Positions 31,755 through 40,900 of a DNA stretch of 41,221 nucleotides are shown in pieces. The stretch is from Acidobacteriota bacterium. GTDB taxonomy: Bacteria > Acidobacteriota > Terriglobia > Terriglobales > Acidobacteriaceae. Position numbers and translations under genes: made by a program. The notes beneath the pieces are model-generated. The model saw nothing but the letters and a program-made list of their open reading frames with translations, was not told the DNA's origin and did no database searches. How positions within the stretch are numbered: position 1 is the stretch's first letter; every line of letters begins with the position of its first letter. The DNA lies in NCBI GenBank assembly GCA_003225005.1, contig QIAN01000037.1:1-41221 (forward strand), read 5' to 3'.

Positions 31755-34258
31755 TCGGGCCCGTAGCGGCTCGGAGGCGGGACAGCGATCGCACCACTCA
31801 CAGAGACGGAGGCCTGCTTTTCCGCCGGAACGCCGTCGACGCCATCCACCACGAGGCGAACGGTGTAATCCCCAGCCTTCGTAAAAGCATGGCTGACCTG
31901 CCTGCCATCCTGGCTAGTACCGTCGCCAAAGTCCCAGTGGTAGCCAACGGCTGGAACTCCGTCGGAATCAACTGTACTCGAAAATTTCAGATCTTCGCTC
32001 ATCCTCGCTTGCCCCGGGAACTCAGGCACGATCTTCGGAGGCGCCGCAGGTAGTGACCTGTCGATGATCTTTACCACCTTCACCGAATGAGCGGGCTGTT
32101 CCACCTGGATGGAATTGCCTTCCGCCGACCAACGATGCGCGGGGTCAAAGACGTCCTCCAGATCGTAAGCGCGGCTACCGGCAAGCCGAAGCTCAGAGAG
32201 CGAGAAATGATGAGACCTTTGTTGTTCCGTCCAATTGAAGACCGCGAGGATCGACTGCCTGGCATCTTCATGCAGCAGAAATACGCTAGGCTGCTCGTCC
32301 TCGGAGCGATAAGTAAGAAGATCGACTGGAATCGCGGCGCGTCCGAGTTTCGCCATCTGTAACAGGTCCGGGTTCTTGAGCAGCGAGACCCGGTCCGGAT
32401 CGGCTCCCAAGGTCGGCAGATCATCGCCGATTTCGTACAGTCCTCCGGAAACCGCCGACAGAGTAATCGACACCTGGGCTTCATTCAACGTGAGTGGAGC
32501 CTGGATTTCGCGCTCTTCCAGAAGTTGTCTCGACACGGTGAATGCGTCCGGATCGTTGATAAAAAAGTTCCGGTGCATATAGTAGCGGGCGGCAATGCCG
32601 GGCGCCGCTTCCTTGCTGCGCGCGAAGGTGTGACCGGTGTCTTGCGACACACGCCCGTCATCGACAACGCCAACGGGAGTCAGCATGGGGCTGCCGTCTT
32701 TATCGAGCAGGACATCATCTCCCACGGCTTCACGGATAACCTGCACCCCAATTCGCAAGGCTTCGAGGGCGGTGGTATGCGGCCGGAAGTAGTAGCCCTC
32801 GATCGCGGTGTTGTCCATAAAATCGAGTTTGATATATTTCACGCCCCATTCTCGAACCAGTGTGCGGTAGGTCTGGCGCAGAAACTCCTGCGCTGCTGGA
32901 TTGGTGGCATCCAGCACAAACAGCCGCTCCGTCGGCACCTCTTCATCTGTCGTGACCGGAATCGCATCGCCTTTCGCGTTGTGTAGCAGCCAGTCTTTAT
33001 GGTTCTCATAAACTGAGCTGCGCTCCCCGACCTCGAACGGTGCTGTCCAGATGCCGATCCTCAGCCCAAGCGGCTGAATTCGCTGCGTGAGAGGCCGCAT
33101 GCCATGGGGAAATTTGGAAGCGTTCGGGACGGCGTAGTCCGCTCGCGCATATCCATAGCCGAAATCGAAATGGAAGTAGTCATAACCGAGAGATTTCAAG
33201 TGTTCAGCCAGCCACAACGCATTCGTGAAGGTGTTCCCCTCCGTGATCTTCATGTAGAAGGCCGTCCAGCTCCACCATCCAAGCATGTTGTCTTCCGGAA
33301 TGCGGCTGTGGTGCAGTTGCTGAATCGCGGTTCCATAGCTCTCAAGTTGGGCGTGGTAATCGGATCCGACGGCGAACATCAGGCGTTCCGAAGAGATGCT
33401 CTGGCCGTTCGGAAGGGGCAGCTTCAATTCAATTAGGTTTTCTCGAGGACCTTCACGCAATCCCGATTCCTCGTCAGTCGCGTGAATCTCGGTTGTGCCA
33501 GTGGAATCCACGGTAAAACCAGCGATGTGCGGGCCGGACGCTGCAGGTTGTGTCTGCAAATGGAGGATCGTCAGGAGGCGATCAGACGTGAGGGCTCCGA
33601 AGAACACGCTCTCTTTGCTTTGTTGGTTGTAAACCAGTTGGCTGCCGACTGCCCGATGCATGCCGTTGGGCGCCTTGCCCAAATCGTAAATTCGAAGTGG
33701 CGGCCAATCTTCGCTGTAGCTGTCAGACAACACTCGATCTGTGCTGGGATTCGCGTGAAGATCGAGGATCGCTTTCCCCTCAGCCTCCAAACTGCGAATG
33801 CTCTGCACCTCAACCCCCCGCCCCGAATGATTCTGGACCTGGACCTGAATCTCGCCGAAAGGGCGATCCGCGTATACGCGGATCGTATAGATCAGATCAG
33901 GGCGATCTGACAATCCGGTCGCCTTCACGGTTGCTTGTCGTCCGCGCCCGAGGGTGTCCTCAAAATCCGAGTCGACTATCTCATGCTTGGGATATTCGGA
34001 AGACTTGATCCAGTGATGATCCACCTCGGCCGCGACGCCCGCGCGAACTACTGGAGATGCAACGCCTTTTGTTGAAATTGTATAACAGCCATCAGCGGAA
34101 TCAATCCTGACCAGGAGTTCGGCATTTCTGAGCTCGGTGTTGGCAGAATATGCGAAAGGCGTAAAAAACGACATGACAACCGACCCAAGGATGAGGCTCC
34201 GAATAGGCGCGGACTGGCTAGTTTTAAGGACACCGCGAAGACCTTGCTTGGAAGGCAA
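31751..34258 (-). CDS. GH36/GH27-type alpha-galactosidase with PKD domain
   Basis: An 835-residue exported enzyme with a hydrophobic leader (LILGSVVMSFFTPFAYSA). The N-terminal half is a beta-rich supporting domain. The (beta/alpha)8 barrel begins LGWWSWTAFYMKITEG, then YDYFHFDFGYGYARADY and GLRIGIWTAPFEVGERS, and reaches the nucleophile in YIKLDFMDN (Asp479). The acid/base candidate is Asp540 in GRVSQDTGH. A beta-sandwich follows and residues about 745-825 form a PKD domain (YHWDFGDGTSQDGRQVSHAF), a surface-binding module. Likely reaction: release of alpha-galactosyl or related residues from oligosaccharides outside the cytoplasm. It is transcribed divergently from the amidohydrolase gene, 156 bases away. 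The GH family choice between 27, 31 and 36 should be checked. Confidence 0.8.
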   Translation of the reverse strand: MPSKQGLRGVLKTSQSAPIRSLILGSVVMSFFTPFAYSANTELRNAELLVRIDSADGCYTISTKGVASPVVRAGVAAEVDHHWIKSSEYPKHEIVDSDFEDTLGRGRQATVKATGLSDRPDLIYTIRVYADRPFGEIQVQVQNHSGRGVEVQSIRSLEAEGKAILDLHANPSTDRVLSDSYSEDWPPLRIYDLGKAPNGMHRAVGSQLVYNQQSKESVFFGALTSDRLLTILHLQTQPAASGPHIAGFTVDSTGTTEIHATDEESGLREGPRENLIELKLPLPNGQSISSERLMFAVGSDYHAQLESYGTAIQQLHHSRIPEDNMLGWWSWTAFYMKITEGNTFTNALWLAEHLKSLGYDYFHFDFGYGYARADYAVPNASKFPHGMRPLTQRIQPLGLRIGIWTAPFEVGERSSVYENHKDWLLHNAKGDAIPVTTDEEVPTERLFVLDATNPAAQEFLRQTYRTLVREWGVKYIKLDFMDNTAIEGYYFRPHTTALEALRIGVQVIREAVGDDVLLDKDGSPMLTPVGVVDDGRVSQDTGHTFARSKEAAPGIAARYYMHRNFFINDPDAFTVSRQLLEEREIQAPLTLNEAQVSITLSAVSGGLYEIGDDLPTLGADPDRVSLLKNPDLLQMAKLGRAAIPVDLLTYRSEDEQPSVFLLHEDARQSILAVFNWTEQQRSHHFSLSELRLAGSRAYDLEDVFDPAHRWSAEGNSIQVEQPAHSVKVVKIIDRSLPAAPPKIVPEFPGQARMSEDLKFSSTVDSDGVPAVGYHWDFGDGTSQDGRQVSHAFTKAGDYTVRLVVDGVDGVPAEKQASVSVSGAIAVPPPSRYGPD

Positions 34259-34414
34259 GTTTTACCTCTGCCAGAAAGTAGTCTTATGATTTGGTTGCAT
34301 TCGATCTCAAACGAACGCAATAGTTCACAAAACGTCACAAATGTATTAAAATCGTAGGCCCTTGTCAACAAGGATTTGGATTTGAAGGAAGACTAGATCG
34401 CGCGCAGGCTCCCA

Positions 34415-35572
34415 ATGAATGCGGTCCATCGGAGTAGAGCTCGGATGCTGAGGTCGGTTCTCGCGTTCTCTGCAGTTGCTAGTCTTAGTCTCGCCCTTGC
34501 CAGCCGGCTGCAACAGCAATCCCATAGCGCGACGAGCCCGCAGAACTCGCAACCAGGCGCGCCAACGAAAACGTCGGAGTTGCATGCCCTAGCGTCGCTC
34601 GAGCCCATCGATACCCACACCCATGTGGCCAAGGGCGATGCAAGTTTCTACGCAATGCTGGATCGCCTGCACATGCACATTCTCGACATCCTTTTGGTAG
34701 ACGATCATGACTCCTATCGAAGGGCTATGGAGCCCCAGTTGGAGGATGCTCTGCGCGTTGTCCGGGAGAGCCATGGTCACGCTGCGCTGTGCACGAGCTT
34801 TGATCCCTTCCAATTCGGCCAGGCAGATTTTCCTGCCTCTGCAATCCGAGGTCTGGATCGGGATTTCGCCGAGGGCGCGGTCGCAGTGAAGATTTGGAAG
34901 AACATTGGCATGGAGCTGAAAGATCGAGACGGTCATTACGTCCTGCCCGATAATCCGGCTTTGGGGCCAATATTCAAGGACATTGAGAAGCACAACCGGA
35001 TGCTGATAGCCCACGTCGCTGAACCGGATGAGGCCTGGCAGGCTCCGAATCCGAACGGCCTGGATTATTCGTATTACAAGGAGAATCCCACTTGGTACAT
35101 GTACCGTAAGCTGGGCGCGCCCAACAAGCACCAGCTTCTGGAGGCTCGCGATCATCTGCTCGCGCAGAACCCGAAGCTGCGAGTCGTTGGCGCCCATCTG
35201 GGAAGTATGGAAGACGACCTCGATGCACTAGCAATGCATCTGGACGCGTATCCGAACTTCGCGGTGGACACGGCGGCTCGCGTGGTCCATTTGGTGGTTC
35301 AGCCCAGCGATAAAGTTCGCGGATTTCTCCTGAAATACCAGGATAGGATTTTGTACGGTACGGATCTGGAATTCCTAAAGGACACGGCTCCGCAGGACGC
35401 AGTCAAAGAATGGGAAACGCAGTACGCGATGGACTGGCGCTATTTCGCCACGAAAGATGTATTCGAGTACTCTGGTCACAAGGTCGAAGGTCTCGGGTTA
35501 CCCCAAGCCGTCCTGCGCAAGCTGTATCACGCCAATGCTGTGCACTGGATTCCAGGTATTTATAGCAAGTAG
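34415..35572 (+). CDS. exported amidohydrolase-family metal hydrolase
   Basis: A 385-residue protein of the amidohydrolase 2 superfamily. The N-terminus is signal-like (LRSVLAFSAVASLSLALA); an in-frame ATG at 34445 would start just before it and is an alternative. The barrel shows the ordered metal sites: IDTHTHV (first HxH), VAVKIWKNIG (Lys position), IAHVAEP (His), VVGAHLGS (His) and LYGTDLEF (Asp). Members of this superfamily hydrolyse or decarboxylate ring and sugar lactone substrates. I cannot name a substrate; lactonases of sugar acids are members and would fit the neighbourhood, but this is weak. It starts divergently from the alpha-galactosidase gene. No terminator is evident after it. 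Confidence 0.75.
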   Translation: MNAVHRSRARMLRSVLAFSAVASLSLALASRLQQQSHSATSPQNSQPGAPTKTSELHALASLEPIDTHTHVAKGDASFYAMLDRLHMHILDILLVDDHDSYRRAMEPQLEDALRVVRESHGHAALCTSFDPFQFGQADFPASAIRGLDRDFAEGAVAVKIWKNIGMELKDRDGHYVLPDNPALGPIFKDIEKHNRMLIAHVAEPDEAWQAPNPNGLDYSYYKENPTWYMYRKLGAPNKHQLLEARDHLLAQNPKLRVVGAHLGSMEDDLDALAMHLDAYPNFAVDTAARVVHLVVQPSDKVRGFLLKYQDRILYGTDLEFLKDTAPQDAVKEWETQYAMDWRYFATKDVFEYSGHKVEGLGLPQAVLRKLYHANAVHWIPGIYSK

Positions 35573-36429
35573 AAACTTCCAGAGAGCCAGAATCTTAGAA
35601 AATGGTGCGGCCAGCACAAGGCGAGACCGCGACGGGGGTCGGGTTCTCGAGGTCCTTGCAACCTCAGTGATCACCCAAAAAAGGTCCTTCCTCGTCACCT
35701 TCTCTGCCAAATCTGTTCGGCGCTACACGACCAAGCAAGAGCCGACGCGTGGCACCGTAACAATCACGGGATGGTCATCGTCCCCATCGACTTGCGCAGC
35801 TTTGAGACCGCGGTCGCCAAGGATCCATCGACCACCATCACATCTGGCCACACGCCTTCCAATAATTCTTCCTTTGGTCACCACTTCGCCGGCATGACGC
35901 AAGAGCTGGCACGATTCCAGCTCTCCGGCCCTGCCCTTGACTCGCAACTCCCGTCCCATTTCATCAAGTTCGGCCCCCGTTTCTTGAAGTTCAGCTCGCT
36001 CCCTGACTGACGCATCCGGCAACAGTATTTCCTCTACCCAATTCTCTTTCCAATTCGGATTTTTTACGGCTTGGACATGGGGAAACTAGGACATGCACTG
36101 ACAGAGCTAAGTGACGCCGAGGTCGATTTCCGGGGATGGTTCCGACAAGAGGTGTTTTGGGCTGGCCATCCGTTTGGTCCGGTCACTACGCTGTCTGCCC
36201 CGTACATGCTTTTCTCATAAGCGAGTTCGTCCGCCTGCATCTCGCTTATATTCCAAAGCGGGCTTTTGGGTACGCCCGAACTTCCATCCCAAAAGTTGCC
36301 CTGTTGGCCGCAAGATGCATTGTCGATGGCACAGCCGTTCGCGGGGTTTTGCGCTCCCAGAAATCATTGGGACAGAATCCTGCCGGCAAGAGAATTTTAG
36401 TGGTCACTAACCCGCATTTCTCATTAAAA
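35573..36429. other. gene-poor stretch of 0.86 kb
   Basis: I see no recognisable gene. The longest frames on both strands (for example minus 36022-35723 and plus 35771-36010) lack protein-like patterns and mirror each other. A 47-residue frame from an ATG at 36077 is not supported by a ribosome binding site. The stretch ends at the transposon stub and is probably decayed DNA displaced by that event. Confidence 0.5.
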
Positions 36430-36436
36430 AATAGCA

Positions 36437-36577
36437 AAGGCTGTCGTTTCGTGGCATAAAAGCTATTGAGAGTAGAAGTTACGCCACGAAGGAAGACAGC
36501 CTTATGACAACAGAGTGTACCCAAGAACCGTTTCCATTTCATCCCCTAAATCAGCGAGAAGTACGCGGGCAATTTGA
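36437..36577 (+). mobile_element. IS1380-type transposon stub with leader hairpin
   Basis: ATG at 36504 begins MTTECTQEPFPFHPLNQREV and continues RGQFDA, the opening of IS1380-family transposases; the match stops at about 36577 and the frame ends soon after. Just upstream AAGGCTGTC at 36437-36445 pairs with GACAGCCTT at 36495-36503, and TTCGTGGC with GCCACGAA inside it, so the start codon directly follows a long imperfect hairpin. The rest of the element, more than a kilobase, is missing. The broken end joins the truncated end of the GH16 gene, so a deletion after insertion is the likely history. Confidence 0.7.
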
Positions 36578-37429
36578 CGCGTTTAACAGGAGAAAAAACG
36601 GGTGATCGAACACCCAGTTACGGTCAGCGGGTATCTCCGATCGAGTGCGAGTGGCGTAGAGGTCGGCGTCAACGTAGAAACGAATTGTGTTCGGCTCCCA
36701 CTCGACTGCGAACACATGAAAATCATCGGCAAATCGTTGCTTTGCTGGCAACACGTAGGGCACCCCAATTCCATTGGCTCCGCTATATCCGGGTCCATGA
36801 ATGGTTCCGTGTACGGTAGAAGGTTCCTTCCCGACATTCTCCATGATGTCTATCTCGCCACAATCGGGCCAGCCAAGTTTTTCGATGTCGTCGCCCAGCA
36901 TCCAAAAGGCAGGCCACATGCCCTGACCGGCAGTGATTCTGATGCGCGACTCAAATCGTCCATAGGTCTGGGAGAATTTGCCCATGGTCTTGAGCCGTGC
37001 CGATGTGTACTTCCTGCTCCGGCCGTCCGTCCCTGGGTAATTTTCTTTTAGGGCTGCTATCACCAGGTTTCCGTCATGGATGTATGCATTCTGTGGCCGA
37101 TTCGTGTAGTACTCTAGTTCGTGATTTCCCCAGCCTCCGTCGCCAACGTCAAAAACCCATTTAGATGCGTCTAGACCATAACCATCCGGGCCGTTAAATT
37201 CATCACTCCAAGCCAGTATCAATTTTGCATCCTTCGATACGGAGGCAGTTTCCTGCGCTTGAACGTCGAACGACGAGAATAGGGGAACAGCAACTGCCAG
37301 TGTGTAGAGAGCGATCGACGCGCGGTGGACCGATAACCTGCGCATGAGAAAACCGACGGCTGATAGCCTCTTGCGCGGCGCTTCGATTGCCATTCGGGAA
37401 TGGACGTGCTTTGGGCTTTTTGCAATCAA
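36551..37429 (-). CDS. GH16 beta-glucanase (laminarinase-type), C-terminus cut off
   Basis: 292 residues with an exported N-terminus (IALYTLAVAVPLFSSFDVQAQ). The jelly-roll domain is clear: LAWSDEFNGPDGYGLDASKW, NHELEYYTNRPQNA, YTSARLKTMGKFSQTYGRFE and MWPAFWMLG. The catalytic motif GEIDIMENVG has Glu192 (nucleophile), Asp194 and Glu197 (acid/base). EWEPNTIRFYVD and NWVFDHPFFLLLN are the late strands. At that point the family sequence stops and SNCPRTSR, encoded by the transposon stub's antisense strand, replaces the last about 30 residues, including the final strand that closes the sheet. The enzyme may be unstable or inactive. It would cleave beta-1,3 or mixed-linkage glucans outside the cell. 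Confidence 0.84.
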   Translation of the reverse strand: MIAKSPKHVHSRMAIEAPRKRLSAVGFLMRRLSVHRASIALYTLAVAVPLFSSFDVQAQETASVSKDAKLILAWSDEFNGPDGYGLDASKWVFDVGDGGWGNHELEYYTNRPQNAYIHDGNLVIAALKENYPGTDGRSRKYTSARLKTMGKFSQTYGRFESRIRITAGQGMWPAFWMLGDDIEKLGWPDCGEIDIMENVGKEPSTVHGTIHGPGYSGANGIGVPYVLPAKQRFADDFHVFAVEWEPNTIRFYVDADLYATRTRSEIPADRNWVFDHPFFLLLNASNCPRTSR

Positions 37430-37591
37430 CGGCGGCCTCCCTGCTTCATTGGGTTAGCGACTAGGAAATACGGCACTTCGTTTTCGCAAGAAATCATGTG
37501 AACATCTCCCGAACCAGAACATCTCCAAGTCTCCTGTTTGTAAATCCTGAGGAGCGCTAATGTGAATGCTACCAGTCCGCTATCCTCACTT

Positions 37592-37635
37592 AAAGCGGCC
37601 GCTTTTCGTTTGACAGTGGAAACAGCAAACCGGTT
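37592..37635. promoter_or_regulatory. candidate operator pair upstream of the GH16 gene
   Basis: AAAGCGGCCGCTTT at 37592-37605 is a 14-base perfect palindrome and AACCGGTT at 37628-37635 an eight-base one. Both have the AA...CG...TT character of LacI/GalR-family operators and lie 160-210 bases before the GH16 start on the minus strand. The rest of the 362-base gap 37430-37791 shows no gene. Confidence 0.35.
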
Positions 37636-37791
37636 AACTTCATTGCCCGAAGCACCAATTCACGTGCAGATCGACGTGCTGCGGCCGACCTCTTTCTCGG
37701 CGTATACGTTGGATTGGAACCTTTAACTGCTTCGCTCCGCCAGCGAATAACCGTTAAGCTGAGTTCCGTAAACTGCTAACGGCTTCACGAC

Positions 37792-39858
37792 TCATGATTT
37801 TGGTCTCTGCCCGGCACTACTTTCGATCAACTGTTGCACAGGCACAACCACCATGAGCAGGAGATTTGCTTTCGGCGTCTTTGCGCGCTCCACCAGCGCA
37901 AGTTGCTCGGTGCGCCATGACTCCGGAGAAGGTTCGGACTTATCGAGATCATCGAGCGCGTGTAAGCCGGCAACTCCAAGCGCGGACAGATCTTGAGATA
38001 AAGGCGCGACTTCATTGAGAAGAAGAGATTGATTTAGGACCGGATGCAGTTTCGTGTCGTTATCGCGCCAAGTGGTTAGCAGGGCGCGGATTTGACTTTC
38101 GGCGGCCTGGTCTTTGTAGCCGCTTTGTATGTAGGCCTCCACCTGAGCGCTGAAATGCCGTGCCGCATCGCTTTCCGGACTGACAGCGTCAATAAGATGG
38201 TTCAACGGTGCGCGAAAGTCCCACGGACCCTTCACGCTGTCCATGCGCGCATAGTCCTTGACGGGCTCGACCACGTCGGCAAGCGTGCGAAGGGCGGCGA
38301 TGTCGTACGTCCCAGTCATGCGGTGAAGCATCTGAAACCTGCCGGTGCGGTGCGTGAGGCCAAGCCAGTCGAGGCGCCAGCTCAACTCTTCGAGCCGGGC
38401 ATACATCGAGTTCAAATCTTGAGTTGCTTGCGGCGACCAAAGGCGCTCGGCAATCGCGGCGGTGCGGGGCCAGACGCGGGAATCGAGGATCTCCGGCGTG
38501 ACCCACTCCGTCCACATACAAGCCTCGCCGCCCAGGATGCGGGGTTTTTCCTCGGGACTCAGCGTTGCCGCGGCGCCGCTCATGGGGTCCACTGCATAAT
38601 GCCGTGACGCAGGCCACATCAAATCGATGTAGTAACCGAAAGAGAGCAGGCCGCTGTAGCCTTGTTTCGCCGCCGCCGCCAACGATTCCTGTCCGCGCCA
38701 CGATTGAATAACGATGGTCTTCGGCAATTCGGGATGCAGAATCTCATCCCACCCGATCATGACTTTGTGATGCTTGGCCAGGATCTTCTGGAGGCGCTGA
38801 TTGAAGTACGCTTGCAGGTCCTGATTATTCTTCATGCCATGCGAGTGGATGAAGGCCTGGATTTTCGGATTCTTATCCCAATGCTGGCCGTTCACCTCGT
38901 CTCCGCCAATGTGGAAGTAGGCGTCGGGAAAGAGTTTGGCCATTTCTCCGAGGAATTTGTCGAGGAATTTGTAGGTCTCTTCTCGGGTCGGATCAGTGAC
39001 CGAGTCCGGCCCTTCCGGATCGACTTTGAAAGGACCGGGACTGCTGGCAAGCTCGGGATATCCGACAAACCACGAACCGCTGTGGCCAGGGGTATCGAAC
39101 TCGGGCAGCACGCGGATACCGCGATCGTACGCGTAGGAAATCAGACCACGAATTTCGTCTTGCGTGTAATACAAACCATCGGAACCCATTTCGTGCAGCT
39201 TAGGAAACTTCTTGGTCTCGACGCGGAAGCCCTGGTCGTCGGAAAGATGCAGGTGCAGAACGTTCATCTTCACCGCTGCCATTCCATCCAGATTGCGCTT
39301 AAGCACATCGACCGGAATAAAGTGGCGGCCAACGTCAATGAGCAATCCGCGCCAGGCGAACCGCGGCTGATCCTTTATCGTAGCTGCCGGCACAGTAAAT
39401 CCATTCATGCCCGGTTCGACCAGTTGCAGAAAGGTCTGAAGTCCGTGAAGAACGCCCAGCGGATTGGAGGCGTTGAGCTTCGCTCCCGACTCGCCGATTG
39501 TCAGCTCATAAGACTCATCCTCGCCCAGGCGTTGCACCTCCTGACGGCCATGTTCCAGATGGATGAGGAGTGAAGGGTTGGCAGATTCCACCGATTTGTT
39601 TTTTAGCAGCATCCCTGTTTCCTGGGAGAGTTGTGCAACAAACCTCTGTACGCCCCGCTCCACCGTCGGGTCTCGAAAGCCTGTGATAGCGATAGAAAAG
39701 GATCGATCAATCGCCAGTTGGCCCGCACCAAGTTGCACAACAGAAGGCATGGGCATAACGTTGAGAGGTGGCTGTGGCTGTGCCGCGCCAAGGGTTGCAA
39801 GTAGAACGAGGACGCTTACGAATAGTAGTGTTCGCATGGTATCCATAGAACGTAGCAT
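37792..39858 (-). CDS. GH20 beta-N-acetylhexosaminidase
   Basis: A 688-residue exported enzyme; RTLLFVSVLVLLATLGAA is the signal peptide. Residues about 30-160 are the GH20b alpha/beta domain (NVMPMPSVVQLGAGQLAI). The barrel starts FAWRGLLIDVGRHFIPVDVL and continues with MNVLHLHLSDDQGFRVETKK, IRVLPEFDTPGHSGSW and the catalytic pair Asp320-Glu321 in FHIGGDEVNGQHW. GEACMWTEWVTPE and WPRTAAIAERLWSP complete the active site. It removes terminal GlcNAc or GalNAc by substrate-assisted catalysis, consistent with chitin, peptidoglycan or glycoprotein breakdown. The C-terminal about 130 residues are an extra helical region. Intact. It follows the GH16 gene on the same strand with a 362-base gap, so it has its own promoter. 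Confidence 0.9.
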   Translation of the reverse strand: MLRSMDTMRTLLFVSVLVLLATLGAAQPQPPLNVMPMPSVVQLGAGQLAIDRSFSIAITGFRDPTVERGVQRFVAQLSQETGMLLKNKSVESANPSLLIHLEHGRQEVQRLGEDESYELTIGESGAKLNASNPLGVLHGLQTFLQLVEPGMNGFTVPAATIKDQPRFAWRGLLIDVGRHFIPVDVLKRNLDGMAAVKMNVLHLHLSDDQGFRVETKKFPKLHEMGSDGLYYTQDEIRGLISYAYDRGIRVLPEFDTPGHSGSWFVGYPELASSPGPFKVDPEGPDSVTDPTREETYKFLDKFLGEMAKLFPDAYFHIGGDEVNGQHWDKNPKIQAFIHSHGMKNNQDLQAYFNQRLQKILAKHHKVMIGWDEILHPELPKTIVIQSWRGQESLAAAAKQGYSGLLSFGYYIDLMWPASRHYAVDPMSGAAATLSPEEKPRILGGEACMWTEWVTPEILDSRVWPRTAAIAERLWSPQATQDLNSMYARLEELSWRLDWLGLTHRTGRFQMLHRMTGTYDIAALRTLADVVEPVKDYARMDSVKGPWDFRAPLNHLIDAVSPESDAARHFSAQVEAYIQSGYKDQAAESQIRALLTTWRDNDTKLHPVLNQSLLLNEVAPLSQDLSALGVAGLHALDDLDKSEPSPESWRTEQLALVERAKTPKANLLLMVVVPVQQLIESSAGQRPKS

Positions 39859-39914
39859 GGTTGCGAGGAATCTCCACCGGAGCCTGGGCTGCCGTGGTCG
39901 TGATGACGCGAATT

Positions 39915-40163
39915 CTAGCGTGTCAGAGTGAACTTGTTCCGCAGTTGAATGTTGTCGGGAGAACCGCCCACCAGAATTGTGAAATCACCCGGTTCAGCGC
40001 TGCAGTCTTTCTTCTTAACGTCATAGAAGGAGAACGCCCGGCAATCGAGTTTAAGGGTCACGCGTTTAGTCTCTCCCGGCTTTAGGTTTATTTTTGTGAA
40101 CCCTTTCAATTCTTTCGCATTGAAATGTTTCTTCGATCTCTCGAACGGATTCGCGATGGTCAT
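39915..40163 (-). pseudogene. GH3 C-terminal fibronectin-III-like domain remnant
   Basis: The frame ends with KELKGFTKINLKPGETKRVT, LKLDCRAFSFYDVKK and GDFTILVGGSPDNIQL, the fibronectin-III-like module that closes many GH3 beta-glucosidases. It covers about 75 residues; the first residues of the frame (TIANPFERSKKHFN) are not family-like. The catalytic domains are missing on the upstream side, where a cupin gene follows on the same strand. It is the tail of a lost glycosidase. Confidence 0.7.
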
Positions 40164-40284
40164 CGATCTCCCATTGACCGAAAGAAAACTCGCGCTGGAC
40201 CGAAGCGAGTGCCTGGTTAGGCCGACTGGCTCGCACCAATTGCGGCATGCACTGCCTTCATCTGGATGATTCTGGCGATACTGG

Positions 40285-40656
40285 CTATCCTTCTCTGCCC
40301 TTGGAAGTGATGGCTACTCCAGCTGCACCCGAATGTTGAGCCGGACCGAAGAAGACGAGTACTGCGAGCCGTTCGGTGATGTCGTAGAACGCATGCCGCA
40401 TGCGAGCAGGAACGAAGATAATTGAGCCCGGACGAACATCGAAGGTCTCGACCTCTCGGTCTGCTTCCATGCGCATTTTCGCCCGCCCGCTCGCAATGTA
40501 GTAAACCTCGTCCTCCGTGTGCGGTTTTTGCGGGTCCCTCTCTCCCCGCTCTAGCACATATATCCCGACACTCAGGGAGGAAACGCGCAGGAATTCTGAA
40601 TACCGGCGCGGCGATCGTGCGAGTAGCTCCGAAAAATCGAAGACATTAACATGCAT
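40285..40656 (-). CDS. small cupin protein
   Basis: A 123-residue single-domain cupin. The two cupin motifs read KPHTEDEVYYIASGRAKMRM, ahead of GSIIFVPARMRHAFYDI, and PHTEDEVYYI...H supplies the His, Glu and second His of the metal site. The start at 40656 is well supported by GGAGGTGG five bases upstream. Cupins of this size bind a metal and either isomerise or oxidise small molecules or act as sensors; no substrate is evident. It lies between the GH3 remnant and the flavin-binding gene, all on the minus strand. Intact. The gap 40657-40900 holds no gene I can see. Confidence 0.75.
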   Translation of the reverse strand: MHVNVFDFSELLARSPRRYSEFLRVSSLSVGIYVLERGERDPQKPHTEDEVYYIASGRAKMRMEADREVETFDVRPGSIIFVPARMRHAFYDITERLAVLVFFGPAQHSGAAGVAITSKGREG

Positions 40657-40900
40657 GGACCACCTCCGTCAGTACAGGCTAGCGCAGTTCACGCATGTCA
40701 TTACGCCGCGACAGAATCGGCAAGGGAAAGCGCGTCCGGTCAGAGAACATCTGTGGATCATCGACAATGAGTCGCTGAACACCCATTATAAGCTCATTCC
40801 TCGACAAGATACGGCGGGGCTGACTACGCTCGCGTCCGGCGTGGCGCAGGAGCTTGTCGGGCAATGGACCGCGCGAGAGTTCAGCGACGGAAAAAAAATT

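Noticed and set aside
35723..36022. Minus-strand 99-residue frame in the gene-poor stretch
   Set aside because: No start site support and no recognisable motif; the opposite frame is equally open.
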